Below are positions 8,629 to 18,299 of a DNA stretch of 64,000 nt, one piece after another (the stretch's first letter is position 1; each line of letters starts with the position of its first letter). The stretch is taken from contig JAKISF010000012.1 of assembly GCA_021648725.1 (NCBI GenBank), forward strand, positions 1-64,000, given 5' to 3'. Origin of the DNA: Bacteroidales bacterium (lineage in GTDB: Bacteria > Bacteroidota > Bacteroidia > Bacteroidales > JAADGE01). The position numbers and the translations under genes are program-made. The notes below the pieces were generated by a model, which was given only the letters and a program-made list of their open reading frames with translations, ran no database searches and was not told where the DNA came from.

Positions 8629-10311
8629 TTACGAAATCTTCTTTTCAACCATATCAACAATTTCTTTTTCAAGAGCTGTTGCTTTTGAAAGAATTTCGTT
8701 TCCTGCTTTTAACTTTTCTTTGGCAAATTCTTTATCTTCCAAATCGCCCATATTAATTTTAACATTCATAAAAGCACCGTAAACAGCAGCTTTTGCGGCA
8801 AGTGCACCTACTCCGGCATCGCTTACCGATGCTTGCAGTCCGATTTCTGCCATAGTTTTCATAACTTCCATAGAGCCGTATGAGAGTTCCATAATTTTGA
8901 AAGGAACATTAATGGCATTTTTTGTTGCTTCTTGTATTGCATTATGCCTTGCAGCTTTTTCTTCGTCGGTTTTTTTCGGCAGGCGAGATGCTTCCATAAT
9001 TTTGTTAAAAGCATTTGTGTCTTCGTCAACCATATTTACGAGTGCTTTGTAGTAGTATGCACCTTTTTCCGCCCAATCGGAAAATTCTTCCCAACGCTCG
9101 TCCCAACCTCTTTTATGTGCCGAAAGATTTGCAACCATTGTTCCGAGTGCGGCACCCAAAGCACCCATATATGCCGAAATTGAACCGCCGCCCGGTGCCG
9201 GAAATTCGGAACCCGTAAGGTCGGCAAAATCGTTGAGTTTCATATTAACAAGCGGTTTGGAATTTTTATCTTCCATAACGTATTCAATGATGCGTTCTTC
9301 CGGAATAAAGGGTTTAAGCTCGTCAAGTCCGAGAGATTTTACGGCAATTTTTATAATTTCGGAATCGGCAATTCCTGCGGAACGTTGTTGCATTTTTAGG
9401 TAAAATTTTCCGGCATCGAGCATAGCTTGTAAAGGAATTAAGCCGACAAGTTCCGAACCGCTTACGCGAACACCTCTTTTTTCGGCGTGTTTTTTAACTT
9501 CTTCATAAGCTTTGTGAACGGAAGTTACGGTAATGTCGGTTAAGTTCATTGAGATTTGTGCAATTCCGTATTCCTCTATATACCAGCCGATTGCTTTGAC
9601 TTTTTTAAGGGTTCCGGGAATTCTTACCGTATTTCCGTTTTCGTCTTTTACGATTTTTCCGTTTACTTTTTTTGCTCTTCCGTTTTCTCGAACATCAAAA
9701 GCAACGGCATTAGCACGTCGGGTGGAAGTTGTATTTAAGTTTACGTTGTACGCAACGAGAAAATTTCTTGCACTTATTGCAGTTGCACCTGTTTTTTTAA
9801 CATTTTCGTTAAATTCGGCAGGTCCGTAATCGGGTTTCATTTTCGGGTCGGTAAGTTTTTGCGGTAGACCTTCGTATTCTCCGGCACGGCAATATGCCAA
9901 ATTTTTTCTTTTTTCTTCTTTTGCGGCAAATTCGTAGCAATAAACCGGAATTTCGAGTTCTTTTCCTACTCGTTCCGCCAATTTGTGAGCATATTTTACG
10001 GTTTCTTCCATAGAAATTCCCGAAATCGGCACAAGCGGGCATACGTCGGTAGCTCCGAAACGCGGATGTTCGCCGTGATGTTTGCTCATATCAATAAGTT
10101 CCGATGCTTTTTTTATTGCCAGAAAAGCTGCATCAATAACTTCATCTGGTGTGCCTACGAAAGTTACTACGGTTCTGTTAGTTGCCGCTCCGGGGTCAAC
10201 ATCGAGTAGTTTAACGCCTTCAACGGTTTCTATAACATCGGTAATTTGTTTTATTACGCTCATATCACGTCCTTCGCTGAAATTAGGAACGCATTCTATA
10301 AGTTGTTTCAT
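8629..10311 (-). CDS. ftcD: Glutamate formimidoyltransferase / formiminotetrahydrofolate cyclodeaminase, fused
   Basis: A bifunctional cytoplasmic enzyme that moves the formimino group from N-formimino-glutamate (from histidine breakdown) to tetrahydrofolate and then releases ammonia to give methenyl-THF. The 560 residues start with the diagnostic LIECVPNFSEGRD. The transferase domain covers about 1-330 (HPRFGATDVCPLVPI near residue 80). The cyclodeaminase domain covers about 350-555 (PAPGGGSISAYMGALGAALG). Such fusions are known from animals and many Bacteroidota. The neighbour upstream on the same strand is hutI, 72 bases away, which supports a histidine-use operon. The gene pair looks richer in G+C than its surroundings by eye. 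Confidence 0.93.
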   Translation of the reverse strand: MKQLIECVPNFSEGRDMSVIKQITDVIETVEGVKLLDVDPGAATNRTVVTFVGTPDEVIDAAFLAIKKASELIDMSKHHGEHPRFGATDVCPLVPISGISMEETVKYAHKLAERVGKELEIPVYCYEFAAKEEKRKNLAYCRAGEYEGLPQKLTDPKMKPDYGPAEFNENVKKTGATAISARNFLVAYNVNLNTTSTRRANAVAFDVRENGRAKKVNGKIVKDENGNTVRIPGTLKKVKAIGWYIEEYGIAQISMNLTDITVTSVHKAYEEVKKHAEKRGVRVSGSELVGLIPLQAMLDAGKFYLKMQQRSAGIADSEIIKIAVKSLGLDELKPFIPEERIIEYVMEDKNSKPLVNMKLNDFADLTGSEFPAPGGGSISAYMGALGAALGTMVANLSAHKRGWDERWEEFSDWAEKGAYYYKALVNMVDEDTNAFNKIMEASRLPKKTDEEKAARHNAIQEATKNAINVPFKIMELSYGSMEVMKTMAEIGLQASVSDAGVGALAAKAAVYGAFMNVKINMGDLEDKEFAKEKLKAGNEILSKATALEKEIVDMVEKKIS

Positions 10312-10383
10312 ATTTTGTTTAAATTAGATTTTTAAAAATGAAGTTTCAAAAATAATCTATTTGTTTTAAAGAAAAAATGATTT

Positions 10384-11625
10384 TTAGCTGATAATCTTCC
10401 CTCCCAAAATAACCGTATCAATTAAATTACTTCCGTAGGCGTAAGTAAAATATTCGAGAGTGGGCATTTCTTTTGTTATAAAAACATTTGCCTTTTTACC
10501 TTTTGCAATACTTCCGGTTAACTTGCTTATTCCCATCGCATAAGCAGTGTTGATGGTGCTTGCGTTAACAACTTCTTCTATGGTCATTTTATAATTTACG
10601 CTTGCAAAAGACATCATAAGTTTCATATTTCCCGAAGGCGATGAACCCGGATTAAAATCGGAAGCAAGGGCAAGCGGAAGCCCGGCATCAATCATTTTGC
10701 GAGCGGGAGAGTAGGGCATATTAAGAAAAAAAGCAGCACCGGGTAAAATCGTGGGCATAGTTTCGGAGTTTTTCAGGGCTTTTATTTCGTCATCGCCCAC
10801 ATATTCAAGATGGTCAACCGAAAGAGCATTGTGTTTTACGCCGATTTGCACTCCGCCGGAAAAATCTAATTCGTTGGCGTGAATTTTAGGACGCAAACCG
10901 TATTTTGCTCCGGCTTTTAAAATTTTGTCGGTATCTTCAACGGTAAAAAATCCTTTATCGCAAAAAACATCAATAAAATCGGCAAGTTTTTCTTCGGCAA
11001 CGGCGGGAAGCATTTGATTTACAACCAAATTAACGTAATCTTTTTGTTTGCCTTTATATTCGGCGGGAACGGAATGTGCTCCGAGAAAAGTAGATTTAAT
11101 TATCAGCGGTGTTGTTTCTTTCAGGCGTTTTATAACGCGAAGCATTTTCAGTTCGCCCCCGACCGTAAGACCGTATCCGCTTTTAATTTCAACGGCTCCG
11201 GTTCCTTGCGAAATTATTTCGTTTATTCTCGGAATTGCTTGTTCGTAAAGTTCTTCTTCGGACGTTTTATTCAGCAATTTTGCCGAATTGAGAATTCCGC
11301 CGCCGCGTTTTGCAATTTCTTCGTAAGAAAGCCCTTTAATTTTATCGTTGTATTCAATTTCGCGACTTCCGGCATATACCAAATGCGTGTGCGAATCGCA
11401 AAAAGACGGAAACACAAACTTTCCGCCGGCATCAATACTTTTGTAATTGCCTTCAATATCAGGCATATCCTTCATTTTGCCGAAATCTTCGATTTTATCG
11501 TTGTGCAGAATAAGATAAGCATTGTCGATATTTTTGAGCTTTGCCATATCCTTGCCGGAAACTTTTGTTTTGGGCTTTGTTTCGGTTTGAACGAGTTTTT
11601 TTATGTTTTTTATAAGTATTCGCAT
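10384..11625 (-). CDS. hutI: Imidazolonepropionase
   Basis: HutI opens the ring of imidazolonepropionate to give N-formimino-L-glutamate, the substrate of the next gene. The 413 residues fit the amidohydrolase family: metal-binding HTH in DSHTHLVYAG near residue 80, a later HANELDFSGG (near residue 245), DHLEYV, and SDFNPGSSPSGNM near 320. The N-terminal part before residue 70 is the usual beta-sandwich. hutI and ftcD form a two-gene operon. hutH and hutU are not in the window, so the pathway is completed elsewhere or this pair acts on imported intermediates. Confidence 0.92.
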   Translation of the reverse strand: MRILIKNIKKLVQTETKPKTKVSGKDMAKLKNIDNAYLILHNDKIEDFGKMKDMPDIEGNYKSIDAGGKFVFPSFCDSHTHLVYAGSREIEYNDKIKGLSYEEIAKRGGGILNSAKLLNKTSEEELYEQAIPRINEIISQGTGAVEIKSGYGLTVGGELKMLRVIKRLKETTPLIIKSTFLGAHSVPAEYKGKQKDYVNLVVNQMLPAVAEEKLADFIDVFCDKGFFTVEDTDKILKAGAKYGLRPKIHANELDFSGGVQIGVKHNALSVDHLEYVGDDEIKALKNSETMPTILPGAAFFLNMPYSPARKMIDAGLPLALASDFNPGSSPSGNMKLMMSFASVNYKMTIEEVVNASTINTAYAMGISKLTGSIAKGKKANVFITKEMPTLEYFTYAYGSNLIDTVILGGKIIS

Positions 11626-11697
11626 ATATTTTTATTATCAAATAATTTAGCTTTTTTTGTAAGTTCAAAATTAAATAAATTCATACATTTTAAAACT

Positions 11698-13335
11698 ATG
11701 CTCAAAAATAAAAAAATACCGCATACTTATGTCATTATTTTTTACATTGTTTTAATTGCCGCTGTTGCAACCTGGTTTGTTCCCGGAGGACAATACGTTA
11801 AGGAAACCGTGATTGTTGACGGCAAAGAAAAAGAACAAGTTGTTTATGAAACCGTAAAAATTAACGGTGAAGATGTTTTGCAACCTAAATTTGAATATGT
11901 TGATAATGAGTTTCAAACATGGCAAGTTTTTGCGGCAATGTTTAAAGGTTTTGAAAAACAAGCCGGAATAATTGTATTTATTTTAATGGTCGGCGGTGCT
12001 TTTTGGATTATGAATCAAAGTAAGGCAATTGATGTGGGGATTTTTGCATTTCTTAACTATACAAAAAAACTTGAAAAAGTTAAATTTTTAAGATTTCTCG
12101 GAGTAAACAATATTGTACTTACAATGATTATGATAATGTTCAGTATATTCGGTGCAGTATTCGGCATGAGCGAAGAAACCATTGCTTTTATTGTAATTTT
12201 AGTTCCTCTGGCAATTTCTATGGGTTATGATTCAATAACCGGCGTTGCAATTGTTTTTGTAGCTGCAGGTTTGGGTTTTGCAGGTGCAATTTTAAATCCG
12301 TTTACGATAGGTATTGCACAAGGCATTGCAGAACTTCCGCTTTTTTCAGGAATTGAATACAGAATTGTTACTTGGTTTATTATTAATTTTATAGGAATCA
12401 CTTTTATTTTAAGGTATGCAAATAAAGTTAAAAAGAATCCGAAAAAATCATTGGTTTATGAAACAGATCAATATTGGCGTGATAAATCAGGCGATAAAAC
12501 TGAACAAATTAAATATTATACTCCTAAACGTGCTTGGGTTGTCTATATTTTTATTTTGGTGTCTTTGATATTATTCTCAGTAGAATTTTATTCAACCGAG
12601 ATGAAAATAGGAAATAGTGTTTTTGTTGCTCCTATGCTTCCTATAGCAACCGGATTGTTTGCATTAACCGGTATTCTTTCTTTAAGAAAATCGGTACATT
12701 TTTTTATTCTTAATTTGTTGGCTTTTACCATTGTTTTTTTAATAATAGGCGTAATGGGTTATGGTTGGTATATTATGAAAATAGCAACTTTGTTTCTTGC
12801 AATGGGGCTTCTGACAGGTGTTGCCATGAAATATAACCCGAATGAAATAACTAAACATTTTTTGGACGGAGCAAAAGATATTATGTCGGCAGCATTAGTT
12901 GTAGGACTTGCAGGAGGAATTGTTATCATTTTACAAGAAGGAAAAATCATTGATACAATTTTGCACAGTATGGCAGAAGGAATGAAAGGTTTCGGAAAAA
13001 TTGTATCTGTCGGAATTATGTATGTAATTCAAACGTTTATTAATATTGTAATTCCGTCGGGTTCGGCAAAAGCAGCGATTACAATGCCTATTATGGCACC
13101 TTTTTCTGATTATATCGGAATTTCACGTCAGGCAACGGTTGTTGCGTTTCAATTCGGCGACGGATTTACGAATATGATAACTCCTACTTCGGGTGTGTTA
13201 ATCGGAGTTTTGGGCGTTGCAAAAATACCCTATGATAAATGGGTAAAATGGATTACTCCTTTTATGATAATTTTAATTATTTTAGGTTTCTTATTGCTTA
13301 TACCTACGGTAACCATGGATTTGAACGGATTTTAA
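11698..13335 (+). CDS. YfcC-family membrane transporter (DcuC/AitC-like)
   Basis: A 545-residue polytopic inner-membrane protein starting at ATG 11698. A far longer in-frame reading starting at 11014 runs antisense to hutI and is rejected. The sequence has a first membrane helix followed by FVPGGQY, many further hydrophobic segments, and the family signature PSGSAKAAITMPIMAPFSD near residue 455, followed by FQFGDGFTNMITPTSG. The family includes putative basic amino-acid and dicarboxylate antiporters. The substrate cannot be read from the sequence. Its divergent position next to the histidine-degradation pair makes an amino acid plausible, but that is inference. Confidence 0.85.
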   Translation: MLKNKKIPHTYVIIFYIVLIAAVATWFVPGGQYVKETVIVDGKEKEQVVYETVKINGEDVLQPKFEYVDNEFQTWQVFAAMFKGFEKQAGIIVFILMVGGAFWIMNQSKAIDVGIFAFLNYTKKLEKVKFLRFLGVNNIVLTMIMIMFSIFGAVFGMSEETIAFIVILVPLAISMGYDSITGVAIVFVAAGLGFAGAILNPFTIGIAQGIAELPLFSGIEYRIVTWFIINFIGITFILRYANKVKKNPKKSLVYETDQYWRDKSGDKTEQIKYYTPKRAWVVYIFILVSLILFSVEFYSTEMKIGNSVFVAPMLPIATGLFALTGILSLRKSVHFFILNLLAFTIVFLIIGVMGYGWYIMKIATLFLAMGLLTGVAMKYNPNEITKHFLDGAKDIMSAALVVGLAGGIVIILQEGKIIDTILHSMAEGMKGFGKIVSVGIMYVIQTFINIVIPSGSAKAAITMPIMAPFSDYIGISRQATVVAFQFGDGFTNMITPTSGVLIGVLGVAKIPYDKWVKWITPFMIILIILGFLLLIPTVTMDLNGF

Positions 13336-13337
13336 CT

Positions 13338-14171
13338 TTAATGAATTTCTTTCAGTAAAAACTTTTTTTCAAGATTATAAACAATTTTTTTAACTTCCTG
13401 TGCCCATTCAATATGAGTTTTTGAATCGTTAAATGTTGTATAAGGAATAGGCGTGCCGTAAACAATCGGTATCGTAGCATTTTTTTGCTTAAACACCTCT
13501 CCCGGCAATAAGAATAATTCTAAATTTGCTTTTATTCTGAAAAATTTTCTTATTTTAGCAAGACGATAGAACTTCTTTGAATTTTCTCCGCCTATAAAAA
13601 TCGGGATTATATCTCTTTTGTGTTCTATCGCATTTCTTATAAAACTTCTGTGCCAAGGTCCGTCATCCATTTTTCCTTTAATTTTTCTGGCAACTTTGCC
13701 GGCAGGAAAGATTAATAAATGACCGTCATCTTTTGCTAAATGTTCTTCAATAGCATCTTTTTTGTGTTTTTCATTGCTTTTTAAAATGCTTACAGGCAAA
13801 AACAGTTCTTTTGTATTTTCAACAAATAAAAACATTTCATTAGCCAGAATTTTTATATCCTTGAACTTTTCATATATTTTATCAATCAAAACAGCAAAAT
13901 CAACACCTCCGAGAGAATGATTTCCGGCAAAAATAAATTTCCCTTCAGAAGGAATTGCTTCCTCATTGTAAGTTTTTGTTTTTAAATTCAGGTGTTTTAC
14001 CACTCCTCTTACGAAATCAATTCCGAAATTATGTTCATTTTTTCTCAGAACAACATTAATTTCTTTTTGATGAAATGACTTTTTTAAAAAATTAATAATA
14101 AAATTAGGTAATTTCCTTACAATCTTATTTTCTTGTCCTCTGATTATCTTTTTGATATCTAATTTTTGCAT
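13338..14171 (-). CDS. 1-acyl-sn-glycerol-3-phosphate acyltransferase-like (PlsC superfamily)
   Basis: A 277-residue acyltransferase that likely transfers an acyl chain to a lysophospholipid or aminolipid at the membrane. The ATG at 14171 (MQKLDIKKII...) matches the usual family start better than an in-frame TTG at 14210. The acyltransferase motif I is present as NHSLGGVD near residue 100; relatives usually have NHPLGGLD, so Ser replaces Pro. Later comes FPAGKVAR, the counterpart of the phosphate-binding motif FPxG, near residue 175. No strong transmembrane segment is obvious. It converges with the YfcC gene with 2 bases between the stops. Confidence 0.82.
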   Translation of the reverse strand: MQKLDIKKIIRGQENKIVRKLPNFIINFLKKSFHQKEINVVLRKNEHNFGIDFVRGVVKHLNLKTKTYNEEAIPSEGKFIFAGNHSLGGVDFAVLIDKIYEKFKDIKILANEMFLFVENTKELFLPVSILKSNEKHKKDAIEEHLAKDDGHLLIFPAGKVARKIKGKMDDGPWHRSFIRNAIEHKRDIIPIFIGGENSKKFYRLAKIRKFFRIKANLELFLLPGEVFKQKNATIPIVYGTPIPYTTFNDSKTHIEWAQEVKKIVYNLEKKFLLKEIH

Positions 14172-14339
14172 TGTTTTATTCAGCCTTTCTGTTATTTTGT
14201 AAAGCAACAAACATAATAATTTTTTAAAAGAGAAAAAATAATTGAAAAAAATCTTATTTTTACTTTTTAATTTGAATCACTTTTTTAATATCAACAGGTT
14301 TTCAATTTACCTGTAAAAATCGAAAAATTTATTAATTTA

Positions 14340-17300
14340 ATGAAAATAATTAATATGAGATTTACGAGCATTTTTTTTGTTGTTATGTTTTTATTTGTCC
14401 TAAAAATATCTTCACAAACAGATAAAGAAGATTATAATAAGGCTGTCAATTTTTTTAATCAAGCAAATGAAGCAAAACAAAAATTCGACTTAACAAATTC
14501 CGAACAATTTTTTGAAAAAGCGGCTGAACTTTTTAAAAAATATGGGCATTATACAGGTAATTACATTCAATGTAAATATTCTGTTGCCGATATATTTATA
14601 ATGAGAAATAAATTTAAAGATGCCGAGGAAATATTAGACGAAATCCAAAAATTATCTGTTGAAAAATATGGTCAGAACAACCAGTTTCTTGTTAATATTT
14701 TAAACGGTCAAGGAAAAGTTGAAGCATCAAAAGGAAAACATAAAGATGCCGTTTTATTATATCTAAAATCATTAGAGTTAAATGAGGAGCTTGAAAAACC
14801 CAATCTTTTTTTAAAGTCTAATTTATACGGGAATATAGGTAATTCATATTCAGAGCTTGGGAAGTTAGATTCTGCCTTATTAAACTATAAAAAAGATTTA
14901 ACTATAAAAAAAGAACTTGTAGGAGACAATCATCCCATTTTGGAAGTTGCATACAGCAATATTGCAAATATATATAAGGCGAAAGGACAGTATGATTTAG
15001 CAATACAATTTTTTGATAAGGCATTAGAACTTATATTAAAAGCGTACGGAAAAAATGATGTTAGAATTGCAAAAATATACAGCGGAAAAGGAAATGTATA
15101 TTTAGAAAAAGGACAAAATAACTTAGCACTTGACTTTTTTAATGAATCAATAAAAATTAATAAATCTAATTTCGGGCAGAAACATATTTCGGTTGCAAAA
15201 GATTTAATAGGTATGGGTAATGTTTATAACAAAAAACAAGAATATGAAAAGGCTTTAATTTATTTTAAAGATGCGTATGATATTCAAATTGATGTTCTCG
15301 GAGAAAACCATCCCGATATTGCGGGAGTTTGTAATAACATAGGTTTTATTCTTGAATTTCAGAATAAGCATGAATCATCTTTAAAATTTTATCAAAAAGC
15401 AGTAAAAATAAAAACTGCAAATTTCGGGAATAATCATCCTGAACTTGCGACATATTACAACAACATAGGTGTTAATTATTATAACAGAAAAGAGTATAAT
15501 AAAGCATTAGAAAATTATTTGAAAGCAATTGCAATCTTAGAAAATAATTACGGAAATAAATTTGCGGGTCTTGTAAGGATGTATCTTAATGTTGCCGATT
15601 TATATCGAAAAAAAGAAAAATTTGACAAATCTCTTTTATTTTATCAAAAAAGTTTAACTGCAAATGTTCCCGGCTTTAACCCCAATCATGATAACTTGTT
15701 TGAAAATCCCCGAATTGATTATTATTTGGATATAAATAAACTGTTAAACTCATTAGAAGGAAAAGCCGGTGTTTTAGAAGCATTATATTTGAAAGATTCT
15801 TTAATAAGCGATTTAGAGTTTTCTAAAGAAACATATATACTGTGCGATTCGGTAATCTCTGTTGCAAGGAAACAAGCGTTTAAAGAATCAGATAAAATAT
15901 TTTTAGGTAATCAAACAAGAAAAATATATGAAGATGTGATTGTTGTTTTTAAACAGTTGGCAGATGAGACTGAAAAAGAAAAAGATAAGCAGAAAATATA
16001 TGAGAGTATGTTCAGTTTTGCTGAAAAAAATAAATCTATAATACTTTCACAAGCTATATCTTCTTCTGATGTGAAAAATTTTGCCGGAATTTCAAAAGAT
16101 ATAATTTCAAAAGAAAAGGAATTAAAGAGAGAAATTTCAACTGCTGAGAGAAGTTTGGCAGAATCTGCAGATGTTATAACAGCAGATAAATTCAGGGACA
16201 TATTATTTGAGTTAAACAAAGATTTAAGAGAGCTAAACGCAAGAATAGAGCGAGATTATCCGAAGTACTTTCGAACTAAATATAAAAGTGTTGATATAAA
16301 TGTAAAAGAAATTAAGTCAAACTTAAAGAAAGATCAAATTGTAAGATCATATTTTTTAGGCGAAGACTTTATATTAATTTTCACGATTACCGATGAGAAA
16401 ATAAGTTTAAGTTCCGTTGACAAACCGGAAGACTTTGAACAAAAGGTTAAAGATTTTAACAAATATATAACATCAGGCTATCAAGCAGATTTTAGTAACT
16501 ATCTGGAATCAGCAAATTATTTTTATAATCTGTTTTTTCCGGATAAATTTCCGGAAGATTTAACAAAAATAACTGTAATACCAGACGGTTTAATAAGTAT
16601 GATTCCTTTTGAAGCACTCATTACGGAAGAGTACAAAGGAGATATTACAAACTACAAAGAATATCCGTTTTTAATCAAAAAATATCAAATAAACTATGCC
16701 TATTCAGCCGGCTTACTTATAAAGTCCCTTACAAATAAGAAAAAAAGAGGAAACAAAAAAGCTTGGATCGGAATTGCACCCGTGTTTGATAATGTATCAG
16801 CAATGAGTATTAACAATATAAAAGTTACACCTTTACCGGGAAGTAAAAACGAAATTACAGAAATTGCCGGAATATTTAAAAAAAATAAAAAACAAGCACT
16901 TTCTGTAATTGAAAAACAAGCAACAGAAACATTCTTAAAAAATGCAAACTTAAAAGATTACAAATATATTCATATAGCAACTCACGGAATTGTTAACACT
17001 TATGAACCCAAATTATCAGGATTGATTTTTTATCCGGAAGATGCTGATAATGACGGTGTCCTGTATTCCGGAGAAATTTATAATTTGGAGTTGGATGCTG
17101 ATTTAACGGTGCTTTCAGCATGCGAAACCGGTTTGGGTAAAATCTCAAAAAGCGAAGGAATTATAGGTTTGTCAAGAGCCTTATTGTATGCAGGTTCAGA
17201 CAATACAATTGTTTCGCTTTGGAAAGTTTCCGATAATTCAACAAGTACATTAATGATCGATTTTTACAAGAACTTGCTTGAAAATGAAGATGATAAAACC

Positions 17301-17396
17301 GGAGCTTTACATGCGGCAAAAATAGATATGATAAATAACGGAGGAGATTTTGCACATCCTTTTTTCTGGTCACCTTTTGTATTAATAGGAAAATAG
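14340..17396 (+). CDS. Exported TPR-CHAT protein (caspase-like domain)
   Basis: A 1018-residue protein with an N-terminal signal sequence (hydrophobic FFVVMFLFVLKISSQ) and about nine tetratricopeptide repeats over residues 30-440, many in the 42-residue kinesin-light-chain spacing (NNIG...Y...ALENYLKAI...). A charged coiled-coil-like stretch follows at about 540-640, then a C-terminal CHAT domain, a caspase-fold cysteine peptidase. The expected catalytic pair is visible: His in HIATHG near residue 881 and Cys in LSACETG near residue 928. The start could also be ATG 14355. Export would place the peptidase in the periplasm or at the surface. Its stop is 6 bases before folP, so the two may share a transcript. 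Targets are unknown. Confidence 0.85.
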   Translation: MKIINMRFTSIFFVVMFLFVLKISSQTDKEDYNKAVNFFNQANEAKQKFDLTNSEQFFEKAAELFKKYGHYTGNYIQCKYSVADIFIMRNKFKDAEEILDEIQKLSVEKYGQNNQFLVNILNGQGKVEASKGKHKDAVLLYLKSLELNEELEKPNLFLKSNLYGNIGNSYSELGKLDSALLNYKKDLTIKKELVGDNHPILEVAYSNIANIYKAKGQYDLAIQFFDKALELILKAYGKNDVRIAKIYSGKGNVYLEKGQNNLALDFFNESIKINKSNFGQKHISVAKDLIGMGNVYNKKQEYEKALIYFKDAYDIQIDVLGENHPDIAGVCNNIGFILEFQNKHESSLKFYQKAVKIKTANFGNNHPELATYYNNIGVNYYNRKEYNKALENYLKAIAILENNYGNKFAGLVRMYLNVADLYRKKEKFDKSLLFYQKSLTANVPGFNPNHDNLFENPRIDYYLDINKLLNSLEGKAGVLEALYLKDSLISDLEFSKETYILCDSVISVARKQAFKESDKIFLGNQTRKIYEDVIVVFKQLADETEKEKDKQKIYESMFSFAEKNKSIILSQAISSSDVKNFAGISKDIISKEKELKREISTAERSLAESADVITADKFRDILFELNKDLRELNARIERDYPKYFRTKYKSVDINVKEIKSNLKKDQIVRSYFLGEDFILIFTITDEKISLSSVDKPEDFEQKVKDFNKYITSGYQADFSNYLESANYFYNLFFPDKFPEDLTKITVIPDGLISMIPFEALITEEYKGDITNYKEYPFLIKKYQINYAYSAGLLIKSLTNKKKRGNKKAWIGIAPVFDNVSAMSINNIKVTPLPGSKNEITEIAGIFKKNKKQALSVIEKQATETFLKNANLKDYKYIHIATHGIVNTYEPKLSGLIFYPEDADNDGVLYSGEIYNLELDADLTVLSACETGLGKISKSEGIIGLSRALLYAGSDNTIVSLWKVSDNSTSTLMIDFYKNLLENEDDKTGALHAAKIDMINNGGDFAHPFFWSPFVLIGK

Positions 17397-17402
17397 TTTT
17401 TA

Positions 17403-18239
17403 ATGACAATAAATTGTAAAGGAAAGTTAACAGATTTTTCAAAACCGAAAATTGCAGGAATATTAAATATTACCCCTGATTCATTTTATGACGGAGGGAA
17501 ATACAATAAATCCGGCGAAATACACAGAAGAATAGATGAAATGATTTCGGAAGGTGCAGATTTTATTGATGTGGGAGCATATTCATCTCGGCCCGGAGCA
17601 AAACATATTTCAAAAGATGAAGAATTAAAAAGATTATTACCTGCATTAAACTATCTACAAAAAGAATATCCTGAGCAAATTGTATCTTTAGATACTTTCA
17701 GAGCCGAAATCGCAAAAATTGCAATAGAAGATTACGGCGTTGCAATGATTAATGACATTTCAGCCGGAAATTCAGACGAAAAAATGTTTTCCCTTATTGC
17801 CGAAAAAAATGTTCCGTACATTATTATGCACATGCAAGGAACTCCTCAAACTATGCAAAAAAACACTCAATATGATGATTTATTAAACGATATTATAAAA
17901 TTCTTTGCCGAAAAAATATTTAAAGCAAACAAAATAGGTATAAACGATATTATTGTTGACCCCGGTTTCGGTTTCGGAAAAACTTTAAATCAAAACTATC
18001 AGATATTAAACGAACTTGATAAATTTAAAATTCTTGATTGTCCGGTTATGGCAGGAATTTCAAGAAAATCTATGATTTATAAATTATTAGAGTTAAGCCC
18101 GGAAGACGTTTTGCCCGGAACTATTGCGTTAAATATGACTGCATTGCTGAAAGGAGCAAATATTTTAAGAGTTCATGATGTAAAAGAAACAAAGCAACTT
18201 ATTGAAGTATATTATAAATTACATTTAGGCGACTTTTAA
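17403..18239 (+). CDS. folP: Dihydropteroate synthase
   Basis: FolP condenses p-aminobenzoate with hydroxymethyl-dihydropterin pyrophosphate in folate synthesis, and is the sulfonamide target. The 278 residues carry the family signatures: GILNITPDSFYDGG near residue 20, the second motif IDVGAYSSRPGA near 57 with the PABA-loop SRPGA, DPGFGFGKT near 185, and the C-terminal AGISRKSM motif near 220. The length is normal. It follows the TPR-CHAT gene by 6 bases and precedes cdaA, a gene order common in Bacteroidota. Confidence 0.96.
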   Translation: MTINCKGKLTDFSKPKIAGILNITPDSFYDGGKYNKSGEIHRRIDEMISEGADFIDVGAYSSRPGAKHISKDEELKRLLPALNYLQKEYPEQIVSLDTFRAEIAKIAIEDYGVAMINDISAGNSDEKMFSLIAEKNVPYIIMHMQGTPQTMQKNTQYDDLLNDIIKFFAEKIFKANKIGINDIIVDPGFGFGKTLNQNYQILNELDKFKILDCPVMAGISRKSMIYKLLELSPEDVLPGTIALNMTALLKGANILRVHDVKETKQLIEVYYKLHLGDF

Positions 18240-18299
18240 ACTGAGTTTTTAATAAATCGGATTAATTTAATAATTTAGCCGTAAATATAAATATTAAAA

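Noticed and set aside
8932-10327. Several open frames on the plus strand opposite the formiminotransferase-cyclodeaminase gene
   Set aside because: They are shadows of a strongly conserved minus-strand gene and their proteins match no family.
11014-11697. A long plus-strand frame that extends the YfcC gene upstream by 228 codons
   Set aside because: It runs antisense to hutI, its protein is low-complexity and aromatic-rich, and the membrane protein has a good ATG at 11698.
14340-17396. TPR-CHAT gene as part of a CRISPR-Cas type III-E system
   Set aside because: No CRISPR repeats or gRAMP/Cas gene is in the window, and this protein has a signal sequence and sits with folP.
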